Source: Roseimaritima ulvae (GTDB taxonomy: Bacteria > Planctomycetota > Planctomycetia > Pirellulales > Pirellulaceae). From it: a stretch of 64,000 nt of DNA. This document shows positions 8,890 through 17,587 of this stretch, one piece after another. The notes under the pieces were generated by a model. The model was not told where the DNA came from. It searched no databases and saw only the letters and a program-made list of their open reading frames with translations. Where the stretch lies: assembly GCF_008065135.1 (NCBI RefSeq), contig NZ_CP042914.1:620001-684000 (forward strand), read 5' to 3'. The position numbers were made by a program, and so were the translations under genes. Position 1 is the stretch's first letter. Each line of letters opens with the position of its first letter.

Positions 8890-10002
8890 TTAATCGAACA
8901 TGGTTTCCAGGGAGCCGATGTAGTCGAGGGCTTCGTCGACGTCGGCGACCGGTACACCACGCTGGCGTCCATCGACATCACAGCTCGACAGCTCCAGCAA
9001 ATCTTCGTACCAGGGATGTTGTACCAGTCGGCGTCGGCGGCGGGCGCCCAGGCTGCCATCGCGGAGCCCGTGGGCTTCCATGTGATGTTCAATCAGCCAA
9101 TGCGTCCGCGGGGTAATGAAACCCGCCAGGGCTTCCAGGCCGGCCGCCACATGGTCGCTGCGATCGATGGCTTTGCCGACATCGTGCAGCAGCGCGGCGA
9201 GCAGAAATTCTTCGTCGTACGGCATGCTCTGGCGAGCTAACTGGTAGACCTGCAAGCTGTGGTACAGGGCGTCCCCCTCGGGGTGATATTGGGGGTTCTG
9301 CTGGACCCGTTCCAGCGGCAGCAGCAGGGCCTGATAGACCTGCCAGCGGTCGACCGGGCTGTCCATCGCCGCGACGTTTTGCTGCACTTCCATCTCGTCG
9401 CAGCCCGTCTCCAGGGCGATCAGCCGCCGCAGTTCAGCGGCCGTGGCCCGTGGGATCGGCTTGCCATCGATCGAACTGCGGAAGCGATGGCCCAGCAGAG
9501 CGGGTTCGTAGATGGTCAGCTCGATCGGGTAGGTGTCGCGGATATGGATGTGGGTGAACACGCGGCACTGGCCGTCTTTAACCAGCCGTTTGCGTTCCAG
9601 CTCGCAGCGCATGCCAATGTCTTCGACCTTGCTGGCGACAGCCGAGGGGTTGCCGCTGAACACGTGGATGTCGACGTCCGAGCCCTCGCGGACATGGCCG
9701 GTCAGCACGCTGCCGATCAGCCGCGGGTGGAACATCTGCAGTTGATCCATCCACCACACCGCTCGCAGTCGCATGCTTTGCAAGCGATCCTGGTGGGGAC
9801 GCTCGCCTTCGATCAGCCGTGCCATCATTCGGACTTCGTCGCGGATCTCCGCGTTGCTGGGCAGATCGGCCGGCCGGACCCAGCCGCTAGCGGTGCGTCG
9901 AGCGGCTTTGCGTTTGGCTTGGTAGTACTCGGACTCTTCACGGGCATACAGCAAACGCGCTGCTTCCCACGCAATTTTGCGTCGTAGTTTGGAGTGGCTC
10001 AT
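8890..10002 (-). CDS. Nucleotidyltransferase-fold and HD-domain protein
   Basis: This 370-residue protein has an N-terminal helical region. A nucleotidyltransferase core follows (about residues 95-180) with GSVLTGHVREGSDVDIHVFSG, a G-S-x(n)-SDVD pattern. A C-terminal HD phosphohydrolase domain (about residues 245-320) has LYHSLQVYQLA and LLHDVGK, with HIEHH-like histidines after. The pairing recalls CCA-adding and GlnD-like enzymes, but the protein lacks the tRNA-binding body of the former and the UTase/ACT arrangement of the latter. The substrate is unknown. It lies 111 bases upstream of purF on the same strand and may be co-transcribed. Confidence 0.8.
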   Translation of the reverse strand: MSHSKLRRKIAWEAARLLYAREESEYYQAKRKAARRTASGWVRPADLPSNAEIRDEVRMMARLIEGERPHQDRLQSMRLRAVWWMDQLQMFHPRLIGSVLTGHVREGSDVDIHVFSGNPSAVASKVEDIGMRCELERKRLVKDGQCRVFTHIHIRDTYPIELTIYEPALLGHRFRSSIDGKPIPRATAAELRRLIALETGCDEMEVQQNVAAMDSPVDRWQVYQALLLPLERVQQNPQYHPEGDALYHSLQVYQLARQSMPYDEEFLLAALLHDVGKAIDRSDHVAAGLEALAGFITPRTHWLIEHHMEAHGLRDGSLGARRRRRLVQHPWYEDLLELSSCDVDGRQRGVPVADVDEALDYIGSLETMFD

Positions 10003-10597
10003 CCCGTCGCGGCACGATCACCGCGAGTGTGGTTGGTGGGGGAGGATAGAGGGGGTTCCTTAACAGTGTATGCGCCCGTCCCGGCGGAGGCCAGGGAAAA
10101 AAGCCGGGTAGTCAGCCACGGGGTGGCGGCAGCAGGCAACGGTTTCAGTCCCGAATCGGGACGTGCGACCAATATGCTGGGAGAGTTTGGGGGCCACTCT
10201 CAACCGCAACGCGGTTCAACAACAGAGCCCAGGGTCGCGCAGCGCACCCTGGGAATCCAGCCCCGTCAGCCGCGAACCCTGAAGGGGTTCAACAATTCTC
10301 CTTCCCGCACCGTGTCCCGTGGGCGAGGAGTGTTCGACCCCGTTGGGGTCCACTGCGGGAATTTCGCAAATCCTTGGGTGCGCTGCGCGACCCAAGGCTT
10401 TGTTGTCCGACCGCGTTGCGGTCAATCGCTCTCCCGACTAATAAATCGCACGTTCCAAGGGACGGCGGGATGTAGCCATGCGGCGCCAGCCCACGGCCGA
10501 CCCGCCTGCAATTGACGCCTTTGCCTTGGCTGTTGACAATGGTGGCCGGGTCCGAACGGTCCGCCGTCTGTTTCTTTACCACTCTATCGAGCCCCCG
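10003..10597. repeat. 595-bp intergenic region with nested inverted repeats
   Basis: The gap lies between the divergent NT-HD gene and glyA. An element with core GGGTCGCGCAGCGCACCC is at about 10201-10260, and an inverted copy is at 10369-10428. Both are attached to ACCGCAACGCGGT. Inside them is a second inverted pair, GAACCCTGAAGGGGTTC (10274-10290) against a GACCCCGTTGGGGTC copy (10336-10350). A short hairpin TCCCGAATCGGGA lies near 10151. Promoters for both flanking genes should be here, but I cannot point to convincing -35/-10 boxes. No supported ORF is seen. Confidence 0.75.
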
Positions 10598-11860
10598 ATG
10601 AACCATCTCCGAGAACAAGATCCCGCCGTTTGGGATGCCATCCGCTCCGAAGCGCGTCGTCAACAGGAAGGCCTGGAGATGATCGCCAGCGAAAACTACA
10701 CCAGCCCCGCGGTGATGGAAGCGGCCGGCAGTGTGCTGACCAACAAGTACGCGGAAGGCTACCCCGGCCGACGCTACTACGGCGGTTGTGAATACGTCGA
10801 CGTGGTGGAGTCGTTGGCGATCGACCGCGCCAAATCGCTGTTCGGGGCCGAGCACGCCAACGTCCAGCCGCACTCCGGCTCGCAAGCCAACATGGCCGTT
10901 TACCTGACCGCGTTGGAACCGGGTGACACCGTACTGGGGTTGGACTTGGCACAGGGCGGACACCTGACCCACGGTATGAAATTGAACATCAGCGGTCGGC
11001 TGTACAATTTCATCAGCTACGGCGTCGATGCCGAACAGCATCGGTTGGACTTCGATCAGATCGCCAGCTTGGCCAAAGAGCACAAGCCGAAGATGATCGT
11101 CGCCGGGGCCAGTGCCTATCCCCGTGAAATCCCCCACGACCGCTTCGCCCAGATCGCTCGCGACTGCGGCGCCTTGCTGATGGTCGACATGGCTCACTAC
11201 GCCGGCTTGGTGGCCGCTGGGATCCACAACAATCCCGTGCCGTATGCCGACTTTGTTACCACCACCACGCACAAAACGTTGCGAGGTCCACGCAGCGGTT
11301 TGATCCTCAGCCAGGAAAAATACGCCAAGGGAATCAATCGCAACGTGTTCCCCGGTATCCAGGGCGGGCCCTTGATGCATGTGATCGCCGGCAAAGCCGT
11401 GTGTTTTGCCGAAGCCTCCGCGGAAGCCTTCAAGGAATACGGCCGAGCGGTTGTGGAAAACGCACAGGTGTTGGCCGAAGTCTTGATGGCCAACGGTTTG
11501 CAGTTGGTCAGCGGCGGCACCGACAACCACTTGATGCTGGTCGACGTGACCACCATGGGCATGGGCGGCAAACGCGCCGAAGCTACGCTCGATCGCTGTG
11601 GGATTACGGTCAACATGAACATGATCCCCTTCGATACCCGCAAACCGATGGATCCCTCGGGGATTCGCGTCGGCACCCCAGCTCTGACCACACGCGGCAT
11701 GGGCACCAAAGAAATGCAGCGCGTTGGCCAATGGATGGTTGCGGCGCTGCAGAATCCCGACGACGAGCAGCGGTTGACGGCGATCCGCGACGAGATTCGT
11801 GAAATGTGCGTGTCCTTCCCCGTGCCGGCCGCCGACGCCGCCGAGTACGCCGCGGTCTAA
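10598..11860 (+). CDS. glyA: Serine hydroxymethyltransferase
   Basis: This PLP enzyme interconverts serine and glycine with tetrahydrofolate, feeding one-carbon units to purine and thymidylate synthesis. The 420 residues match the family. Visible motifs are [37 protein letters not shown], the PLP-Lys motif [14 protein letters not shown] (Lys226) and [11 protein letters not shown] near the C-terminus. The ATG at 10598 ([15 protein letters not shown]) is chosen over an in-frame ATG at 10478 because SHMTs start about 30 residues before the EMIASEN motif. It is followed 60 bases later by a response regulator. Confidence 0.97.
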   Translation: MNHLREQDPAVWDAIRSEARRQQEGLEMIASENYTSPAVMEAAGSVLTNKYAEGYPGRRYYGGCEYVDVVESLAIDRAKSLFGAEHANVQPHSGSQANMAVYLTALEPGDTVLGLDLAQGGHLTHGMKLNISGRLYNFISYGVDAEQHRLDFDQIASLAKEHKPKMIVAGASAYPREIPHDRFAQIARDCGALLMVDMAHYAGLVAAGIHNNPVPYADFVTTTTHKTLRGPRSGLILSQEKYAKGINRNVFPGIQGGPLMHVIAGKAVCFAEASAEAFKEYGRAVVENAQVLAEVLMANGLQLVSGGTDNHLMLVDVTTMGMGGKRAEATLDRCGITVNMNMIPFDTRKPMDPSGIRVGTPALTTRGMGTKEMQRVGQWMVAALQNPDDEQRLTAIRDEIREMCVSFPVPAADAAEYAAV

Positions 11861-11920
11861 ACCGCTGCCATCGTTTCCGTCACCGTCCGCGTTCGTTTTT
11901 TCCTTTGTATCGACTGAGCC

Positions 11921-12358
11921 ATGACCACTTCGAATCGCATTCTGATCGCCGACGACAATGCGGCTAACCGCGAATTGCTGGAAGCCTATCTGGCGACGAT
12001 CGATTGTGAAATCGATACGGCCGTCGACGGCCAAGATACGTTGGACAAAGCGGCCAGCTTCCGGCCCGACCTGATCCTGCTGGACGTGATGATGCCCAAA
12101 TTCAGCGGTTTTGAAGTCTGCAAGCAGATCCGTGAAAACGAGGAGCTGCGGGGGACGATGATTCTGATGGTCACCGCTCTGAACGAACTGGGCGACGTCG
12201 AACGGGCGGTTAACGCTGGCACGGACGATTTTCTCAGCAAGCCGGTCAACAAGATCGAATTGCTCAAACGCGTCGACAATCTGCTTAAGCACAAAGGCAC
12301 CGTCGACGAACTGGAACGGCTGCGGCTGTACATCCGCAGCATGGAAGACGCCAAGTAG
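11921..12358 (+). CDS. Single-domain response regulator (CheY/PleD receiver type)
   Basis: A 145-residue receiver domain with all key residues: acidic pair Asp11/Asp12, phospho-acceptor Asp55 in LILLDVMMPK, Thr85 in MVTA, and Lys107 in LSKPV. A short helical C-terminal extension (about residues 115-145) may be a dimerisation or linker helix. There is no output domain, so it should act by protein contact or phosphotransfer. No histidine kinase gene is nearby. The ATG at 11921 directly precedes the typical ILIADDN strand. Confidence 0.95.
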   Translation: MTTSNRILIADDNAANRELLEAYLATIDCEIDTAVDGQDTLDKAASFRPDLILLDVMMPKFSGFEVCKQIRENEELRGTMILMVTALNELGDVERAVNAGTDDFLSKPVNKIELLKRVDNLLKHKGTVDELERLRLYIRSMEDAK

Positions 12359-12375
12359 CCGTAGCGGCCGCGCAA

Positions 12376-12769
12376 CGTAGCTACCGTCGCCAGACGGTGG
12401 GACGCTGGAGTCCAGGCTTTAGCCGCTCTGCACGCATCGAAAAGCGCCTAAAGGCTGTACTCCAATGGCGCGCGGTCCCCACGCTCTGGCGAGCGTAGCT
12501 ACGATGCGCCTAGGCGGCGACCGACGCTGGAGTCCAGGCTTTAGCCGCTCTGCGCGCATCGAAAACGCGCCTAAAGGCTGTACTCCAATGGCGCGCGGTC
12601 CCCACGCTCTGGCGAGCGTAGCTACGATGCGCTTAGGCGGCGACCGACGCTGGAGTCCAGGCTTTAGCCGCTCGGCGCGCATCGAAACGCGTCTAAAGGC
12701 TGTACTCCAACGGCGCCGCGGTCCCCACGCTCTGGCGAGCGTAGCTACGATGCGCCTACGCGGCGACCG
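12376..12769. repeat. Three 122-123-bp tandem repeats built from two palindromic modules
   Basis: After a single GTAGCTAC-type copy (12376-12400), three direct units start at 12401, 12523 and 12646. Each unit holds one hairpin-prone module (GGAGTCCAGGCTTTAGCCG pairing with CGCCTAAAGGCTGTACTCC) and one copy of the CACGCTCTGGCGAGCGTAGC palindrome. The units differ by only a few bases. The third unit runs over the stop codon and last residues of the minus-strand DUF4332 gene. Confidence 0.92.
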
Positions 12770-14372
12770 AGCGGCCGGGGTTGGCGTTGTCGATCCATTG
12801 GCGGATATCCGCTTTTTCCGGCGGCTGTGCACCGCGGAGAGCTCGCCGGCCGTCGGAGGTGACGGCGAAGCGGAGGATCGATTTGTGCAGGCTGTTCGGG
12901 TCGCTGTCGGCCAGCGTTTGGGGTGTGCGGCAACCGCTGCCGACCAACAACTTGACGTCGCGTGCCAGCAGGTCGGGGACGCTGCACATCAATTCGGCTT
13001 GCGCCTGCCAGTCGGCTAGGCGTTGCTCGTCGATCCAGCGGGTGCCCAGTCGCCGCGCGGTGGCCGCCGCCGGGGCGTCCAGCAGATCGCCGACCGTTTC
13101 GATACCGATGGCTTGCAGTCGAGCCGCCGTTTTGGGGCCGATCGAAGGCGCGTCGACAATATTCGCCCGCACCGATAGCCGTGATCCGGAAAGCTGCAGT
13201 CGTGGGCGAAACGGAATGGTGGCCGGGTAATCGTCCGCCGAGGATTCATCATGGCTCGACGTATCGGCGGCCGGAGTCGTCCCCTGACGACTCTGTTCGG
13301 CTTGCCGGATCGCTTGTTCGGCACGCTGCATGGCCGCTTGCCGCTGTTGCTCCAGACGCTGTGCGGCTTCGACAAAGGTTTCCTGTGCGGCGTGCCCTTG
13401 GTCGTGATACAGCGTGGCTGCGGCGGACTGTTTGGCTTGTCTTCGTCGAGCCCGATCGCGTTGGTACACGGCGACCGAACGCTGCACGGTTTTGCATTCC
13501 TGAGGCCGGTGTTCGCTTAATTCGCCGCAGCGTTGGTATTCTTCCAGTAATTGTTCGACCGCGGCTTGTTCCTCGCGGTCTTCGATGCGGCGGAGCCACA
13601 GCCTGTGTGGTACGCGGACGCCAGCCAACACCAGTGCGGTGCTCAGCGAGGGCGTGGGCAGGTTGCCGCCGCGCTGTTGTTCGGCTTGCTGTGCCGCGCG
13701 GTCGATGATGCGGGCCAAGCCGACGGTGGCCAAGCCAAACAATTCGGCGAGCGCGGTCCGCAGGGGGCCGTTCAGTCCGCGGGGCGGATCTTTGGCGCCG
13801 ACTTCCAGGTTGTAGCCGTTGATCAATAGATCGTAAGAACGATGCGCCACTCGGGCGCCGTGCAGAATCGCTTCGGCCAACCAGCCGGGCTGATTGGACA
13901 GTTGGAAGCGGACCTCCACGTCGCTATCGAGCCACTGTCGGCGGATCGATTCGTAGGACTTGGTGATGCTCCATTCCAGCGGACGGTGAACCAGGGTCTC
14001 CCGTTCGCTCTGGGCGGTGTGCAGCGGCTGCATGGGGTCGGTCACGTAATGACTGAGGACCCCCATGGCATGCGCCGCATCACTCCAGCGACCTTCGGCC
14101 AACAGTTCTTGCAGCCGTTCGTACCAGCGAATCGCCTTGGCCGGTGCCCCACCCCAATAACCATCGGTGACATGGATCACGTGGTTGTGGAAATCGCGAA
14201 ACCGGGTGTCCGGGTCCTTGGCCCCGGCCAGGTAGCGATCATGGTGACGCAACAGGATCTGCCCCAACCGTCCACCGGCATCGGACTCGGTGTACGCCAG
14301 GGCGTCGATGGCAAAAAAGTGATGCGTGCTGCGGCAGTGAGCCGCCCGCAAAATACTGATCAACGGTCGCAT
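12756..14372 (-). CDS. Zinc-dependent phospholipase C-like domain fused to DUF4332
   Basis: The N-terminal 230 or so residues carry a His/Asp-rich helical pattern (HHFFAIDALAY, FRDFHNHVIHVTDGYWGG, MGVLSHYVTDPMQPLH) like zinc-dependent phospholipase C/S1-P1 nucleases. A charged coiled-coil-like linker (about residues 250-380) is followed by a C-terminal region with VDAPSIGPKTAARLQAIGI, a helix-hairpin-helix of the DUF4332 type. No signal peptide is apparent, so export is uncertain. It is the last gene of a tight operon, starting 21 bases after the small upstream gene. Its last codons and TAG stop lie inside the third tandem repeat unit, so the C-terminus may have been altered by repeat insertion. 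Confidence 0.78.
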   Translation of the reverse strand: MRPLISILRAAHCRSTHHFFAIDALAYTESDAGGRLGQILLRHHDRYLAGAKDPDTRFRDFHNHVIHVTDGYWGGAPAKAIRWYERLQELLAEGRWSDAAHAMGVLSHYVTDPMQPLHTAQSERETLVHRPLEWSITKSYESIRRQWLDSDVEVRFQLSNQPGWLAEAILHGARVAHRSYDLLINGYNLEVGAKDPPRGLNGPLRTALAELFGLATVGLARIIDRAAQQAEQQRGGNLPTPSLSTALVLAGVRVPHRLWLRRIEDREEQAAVEQLLEEYQRCGELSEHRPQECKTVQRSVAVYQRDRARRRQAKQSAAATLYHDQGHAAQETFVEAAQRLEQQRQAAMQRAEQAIRQAEQSRQGTTPAADTSSHDESSADDYPATIPFRPRLQLSGSRLSVRANIVDAPSIGPKTAARLQAIGIETVGDLLDAPAAATARRLGTRWIDEQRLADWQAQAELMCSVPDLLARDVKLLVGSGCRTPQTLADSDPNSLHKSILRFAVTSDGRRALRGAQPPEKADIRQWIDNANPGRSVAA

Positions 14373-14393
14373 GGAGTTAACCTGCGGGGATGG

Positions 14394-14813
14394 CTAAGCG
14401 GTTTGGTTACCGGAACTTAACGGCGGCGTGGTTCCCAGGGGCAGCCCCAAAATCGGAGCGGCGGGGGCGGCCGGTTTCGACTTGCCGGCCAGCAGTTGCT
14501 GGACATCGACCCGGTAGTAGTGGGCTCGCCGCAGCAGCTGTTGCTGGAACCGCAGGGGACCCTGCAGCAGATTGGCGACGGCTTGCCGGCGCTGCTGGAA
14601 CACGCTTTCGCTTAACGGGCGAAACGGCGTGTGGCTGGCCGGACGCTGCTTTTCTCCGTACAACGCACGGATTCGCCAATCGTGGTCGCGGCGCGCTACT
14701 TCCAGATAAACCATGTACAGTTCGGTTTCGCTTAGCAAATGCTGCGACGACATTGCTTGCTGAGTCATCAGTCCGCTCGGTAGTTCAGTGGGGTGAAGGG
14801 GAAACGACCTCAC
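14394..14813 (-). CDS. Conserved-looking protein of unknown function
   Basis: A 139-residue protein rich in Gln, Arg and Leu with no motif I recognise. The central part (TELYMVYLEVARRDHDWRIRALYG and a helical QQRRQAVANLLQGPLRFQQQLLRRAHYY) looks soluble and helical; the tail is Pro/Ala-rich. A GTG at 14813 overlaps the TGA of the MMPL gene by 4 bases (GTGA), the usual sign of translational coupling. An ATG at 14768 is an alternative start. Its place between an exporter and the DUF4332 protein suggests a role in the same process; what that is, I cannot say. Confidence 0.7.
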   Translation of the reverse strand: MRSFPLHPTELPSGLMTQQAMSSQHLLSETELYMVYLEVARRDHDWRIRALYGEKQRPASHTPFRPLSESVFQQRRQAVANLLQGPLRFQQQLLRRAHYYRVDVQQLLAGKSKPAAPAAPILGLPLGTTPPLSSGNQTA

Positions 14814-17569
14814 TGGGAACTATCGTCATCAACGAAGCTTGAACGCAAGGGCAACTTTTTTTTATGGCGGTCGACGATGGTGATAAAGCTGGGAACCAGG
14901 AAGGTGCGGACGAAAAACGTGTCCAGCAAGACCCCCAAGCCGAGGGCGAAGCCCAGTTGGACGATGCCGTGCAGCATGGCGGTCGAGGAAGGTTGCGACC
15001 AACCTGTGATTTGGGCAAGCCAGGGGAACCAGGCGGATGCGGTCATGCTGAAAAAGGTGGCCGCCATCACCAGCCCGCAGGCAGTAATGATCCCGCCGGT
15101 TCGCGAGATTGCTCGCCGCAACGCCGACAACCATCCGCCCCGTTTCTGTTCTTCCAGCACGCGGGTCACCAGATACACGTTGTAGTCCTGCCCCACCGCC
15201 ACCAGGATGACAAACAGGAACAGCGGCAGTTTCCAGTCCAGCCCCAGGTACTGGTCGCCATAGAACCATCGAAACACCACCGCCGTGATGCCCACCGTGG
15301 CGTAATAGCTGAGCAACACGGTGAAGATCAGGTACAGCGACAGCATGACCCGCCGCAGGACCACGATCAGGACCAGCAACACGGCCACGACGACCGCGAT
15401 TTTAATCCGCTGATTGTCGCGCAGGGTGACTCGCCGCAGGTCGATGATTGACGCGGTCGTGCCGGCCACAAAGACTTCCGCGCCCTCCCAGGCCGAACCC
15501 TCGGTAACGGTTTGTTTTTGAATCCAGTTTCGCAGGGCCACCACATGGGCGGCCGTTTCCGCTTCGAAGGGATCGCCCTTAATGACCACATCGATCCGCG
15601 CCAGTCGCTCGGCATACTGCGGCGTCTCGCTGAAAAAATAGCGTTTGGCGATGGGGTGTTCGCGGAGCAGGCGTCGTCGCCAGGCGTTGGGGTCCAGCAA
15701 CCCCATGCGTTTTTTGCGTTTATCTCCCAGCGGGTAATCTCCCAGCGGATCGCCGGCCGTGCGGACCGCTTTGACGCCTTCGAGCGCGTACACGTCTTCC
15801 CGCAGTTGTTTGACGTCTTTGCTCATCTGCTGCCGCGGACGCGGTTGCGGCTGGACCAACACCACCGTGGTGGGATTCGATTCGCCGATCGAAAAGTACT
15901 TGGCCAGCAGTTCCAGTCCGCGGCGGCTGCTGGCCTGTTGGCTCAGCTGACCGCTCATATCGTAGGTCACGTCGCGTTCTTTCACCGTGCCATACGCCGC
16001 GGGTATTAACAGCAGGACGATCCCGGCGATCAGCGTCGTCCAGGGGTAACGGGTCATGGTCAACGACAACGCTCCCCAGATACCGGCTTGGCGAGCCGGT
16101 TGATGGCGAATCCGGCTAGGCCAGAACACTCGCGGGCCAAGCGCGAACAGCAGTGCCGGCGTCAATGTCATGCAGACCAACAAGCCGACCAATAGACACA
16201 ACGCGATCACCGGGCCGGTATGGTGGTACTTGCCAAATTTGGCAAACCACAACATGCCCAGTCCCAGCACGGTAGTCAGCGCACTGCCCAACAGCGCCGG
16301 CGTGACCCGTGACAGAGCCAATTCGCAGGCTCGCCGCCACGGCCGCCGCCGAGCTTCTTCGCGGAGCCGTGAAATCAGGAACAAGCAGTAATCGGTGCCG
16401 GCGCCAAACAGGATCACGACGACAAAAATTCGCGAGGTGGTAAACACTCGCAGGTCAAACCAAGGGCTGGGATGGTGGCGGGCAAAATCGGCCAACACGG
16501 CCACCAACCCGCTGGCGGTCACCACCGCGGCCCCGATCGATATCAGGGGTACCAACACCAGCAGCGGCGCTCGATACACGAAAGCCAAGATCACCAGGAT
16601 CATCAACACGGTGAAAATTTCCGTATAGCGGATCGCGTTGCGAGCGGCGATCAGGGTCTGTCCGCCGATCGCGGCCGATCCGGTGGGCAAGATTTTCAGG
16701 CCCGGTTGCGTGCAGTGTCCAGAGAACCGCTGGACGTTCTCGATCAACTGTTCGAGCGCTTCCAACGTGGCGATATTGCTGGTCGCCGCCAGTTCGGTCT
16801 CCAATTGCAAGCGAATCAGGCGAGCATGCGGCACTTGCAAGCGATGTCCGATGGCCGGGTCGTCCCAGCTGAGCACGTTCAGCAGTGACATCCAAGGAGC
16901 CAGCTCGCGATCTTCGATCGGCGGCAACCACTTGGCGATGTCGGGCAACAGTCCCAAGGCGGCTTCGCGGTCCGATGCCGACACATCGGTTTCACCCAAT
17001 TCCTGCAACAGATCGGCGTTGTCCCAGTAGGCCACGGCCATCCGCGGTTCGGTCGGCGTGGGCAGGTCGTCTTGAGACAAGCAGTCGACGAATTTTTCGT
17101 AGAAACGAGCGTCGGCGTCGATCGATTGGGTCAGCAACTGCCGCGCCCGCTGCAGCAGTTCCTCGACGCGGGTACCGGGAGCGGGCACGCCACCGCTCCA
17201 GCCCAGCTGTTTGGCTTTGGCGATACTGACTTCCGCCATTCGATGCGTCAGTCGCCGCTGCAGGTCCAACGCCACGTAGTCATCGGACTCGGTCAGCGTT
17301 TCATGCTCGCGAGCGATGACGATGATGATGTCACTGCGCGAGCGTTCGTCGGGAAAGGCTTGGTCCAGCAGATGCCCGCCGGCCACGCTGGGCAGATCGG
17401 CGGGCAGGTATTCGAAATCCCCGTCGTAAGCGATGGCATTCCAAGAGGGCGCGAAACTACGAGTGACGACGATCGCCAACAGCCACGCTGCCAGGACGAT
17501 ATACCAGTAGCGAATGACTAAGGAGGCTAGACGATGAGCGGGACGAGTGTCCACGTTGGGTCGCATCAT
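14810..17569 (-). CDS. MMPL/RND-family transporter
   Basis: A 919-residue inner-membrane protein with the RND layout. It has one N-terminal helix (SLVIRYWYIVLAAWLLAIVV), a large periplasmic loop (about residues 45-320), a block of five or six helices, a second loop, and a final helical block ending near residue 905. Family features include DYNVYLVTRVLEE in the second half and DYCLFLISRLREE in the first. These paired acidic Asp-Tyr motifs are typical of MMPL proton-driven exporters of lipids and hopanoids. It starts 18 bases after the secretin-like gene, so the two are likely co-transcribed. Substrate is unknown; a lipid is plausible, given the phospholipase-like partner downstream. Confidence 0.92.
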   Translation of the reverse strand: MMRPNVDTRPAHRLASLVIRYWYIVLAAWLLAIVVTRSFAPSWNAIAYDGDFEYLPADLPSVAGGHLLDQAFPDERSRSDIIIVIAREHETLTESDDYVALDLQRRLTHRMAEVSIAKAKQLGWSGGVPAPGTRVEELLQRARQLLTQSIDADARFYEKFVDCLSQDDLPTPTEPRMAVAYWDNADLLQELGETDVSASDREAALGLLPDIAKWLPPIEDRELAPWMSLLNVLSWDDPAIGHRLQVPHARLIRLQLETELAATSNIATLEALEQLIENVQRFSGHCTQPGLKILPTGSAAIGGQTLIAARNAIRYTEIFTVLMILVILAFVYRAPLLVLVPLISIGAAVVTASGLVAVLADFARHHPSPWFDLRVFTTSRIFVVVILFGAGTDYCLFLISRLREEARRRPWRRACELALSRVTPALLGSALTTVLGLGMLWFAKFGKYHHTGPVIALCLLVGLLVCMTLTPALLFALGPRVFWPSRIRHQPARQAGIWGALSLTMTRYPWTTLIAGIVLLLIPAAYGTVKERDVTYDMSGQLSQQASSRRGLELLAKYFSIGESNPTTVVLVQPQPRPRQQMSKDVKQLREDVYALEGVKAVRTAGDPLGDYPLGDKRKKRMGLLDPNAWRRRLLREHPIAKRYFFSETPQYAERLARIDVVIKGDPFEAETAAHVVALRNWIQKQTVTEGSAWEGAEVFVAGTTASIIDLRRVTLRDNQRIKIAVVVAVLLVLIVVLRRVMLSLYLIFTVLLSYYATVGITAVVFRWFYGDQYLGLDWKLPLFLFVILVAVGQDYNVYLVTRVLEEQKRGGWLSALRRAISRTGGIITACGLVMAATFFSMTASAWFPWLAQITGWSQPSSTAMLHGIVQLGFALGLGVLLDTFFVRTFLVPSFITIVDRHKKKLPLRSSFVDDDSSQ

Positions 17570-17587
17570 GCGGGGACCATTCGTCGA

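Noticed and set aside
10003-10597. Glycine riboswitch upstream of glyA
   Set aside because: I could not find the conserved tandem aptamer cores; the region is explained by inverted repeats.
10289-12292. 667-codon open frame opposite glyA
   Set aside because: It is antisense to a textbook SHMT gene, has no recognisable domain, and its composition is what GC-biased third positions produce on the opposite strand.
12465-13019. 184-codon plus-strand frame
   Set aside because: It consists of translated tandem repeat plus antisense of the DUF4332 gene.
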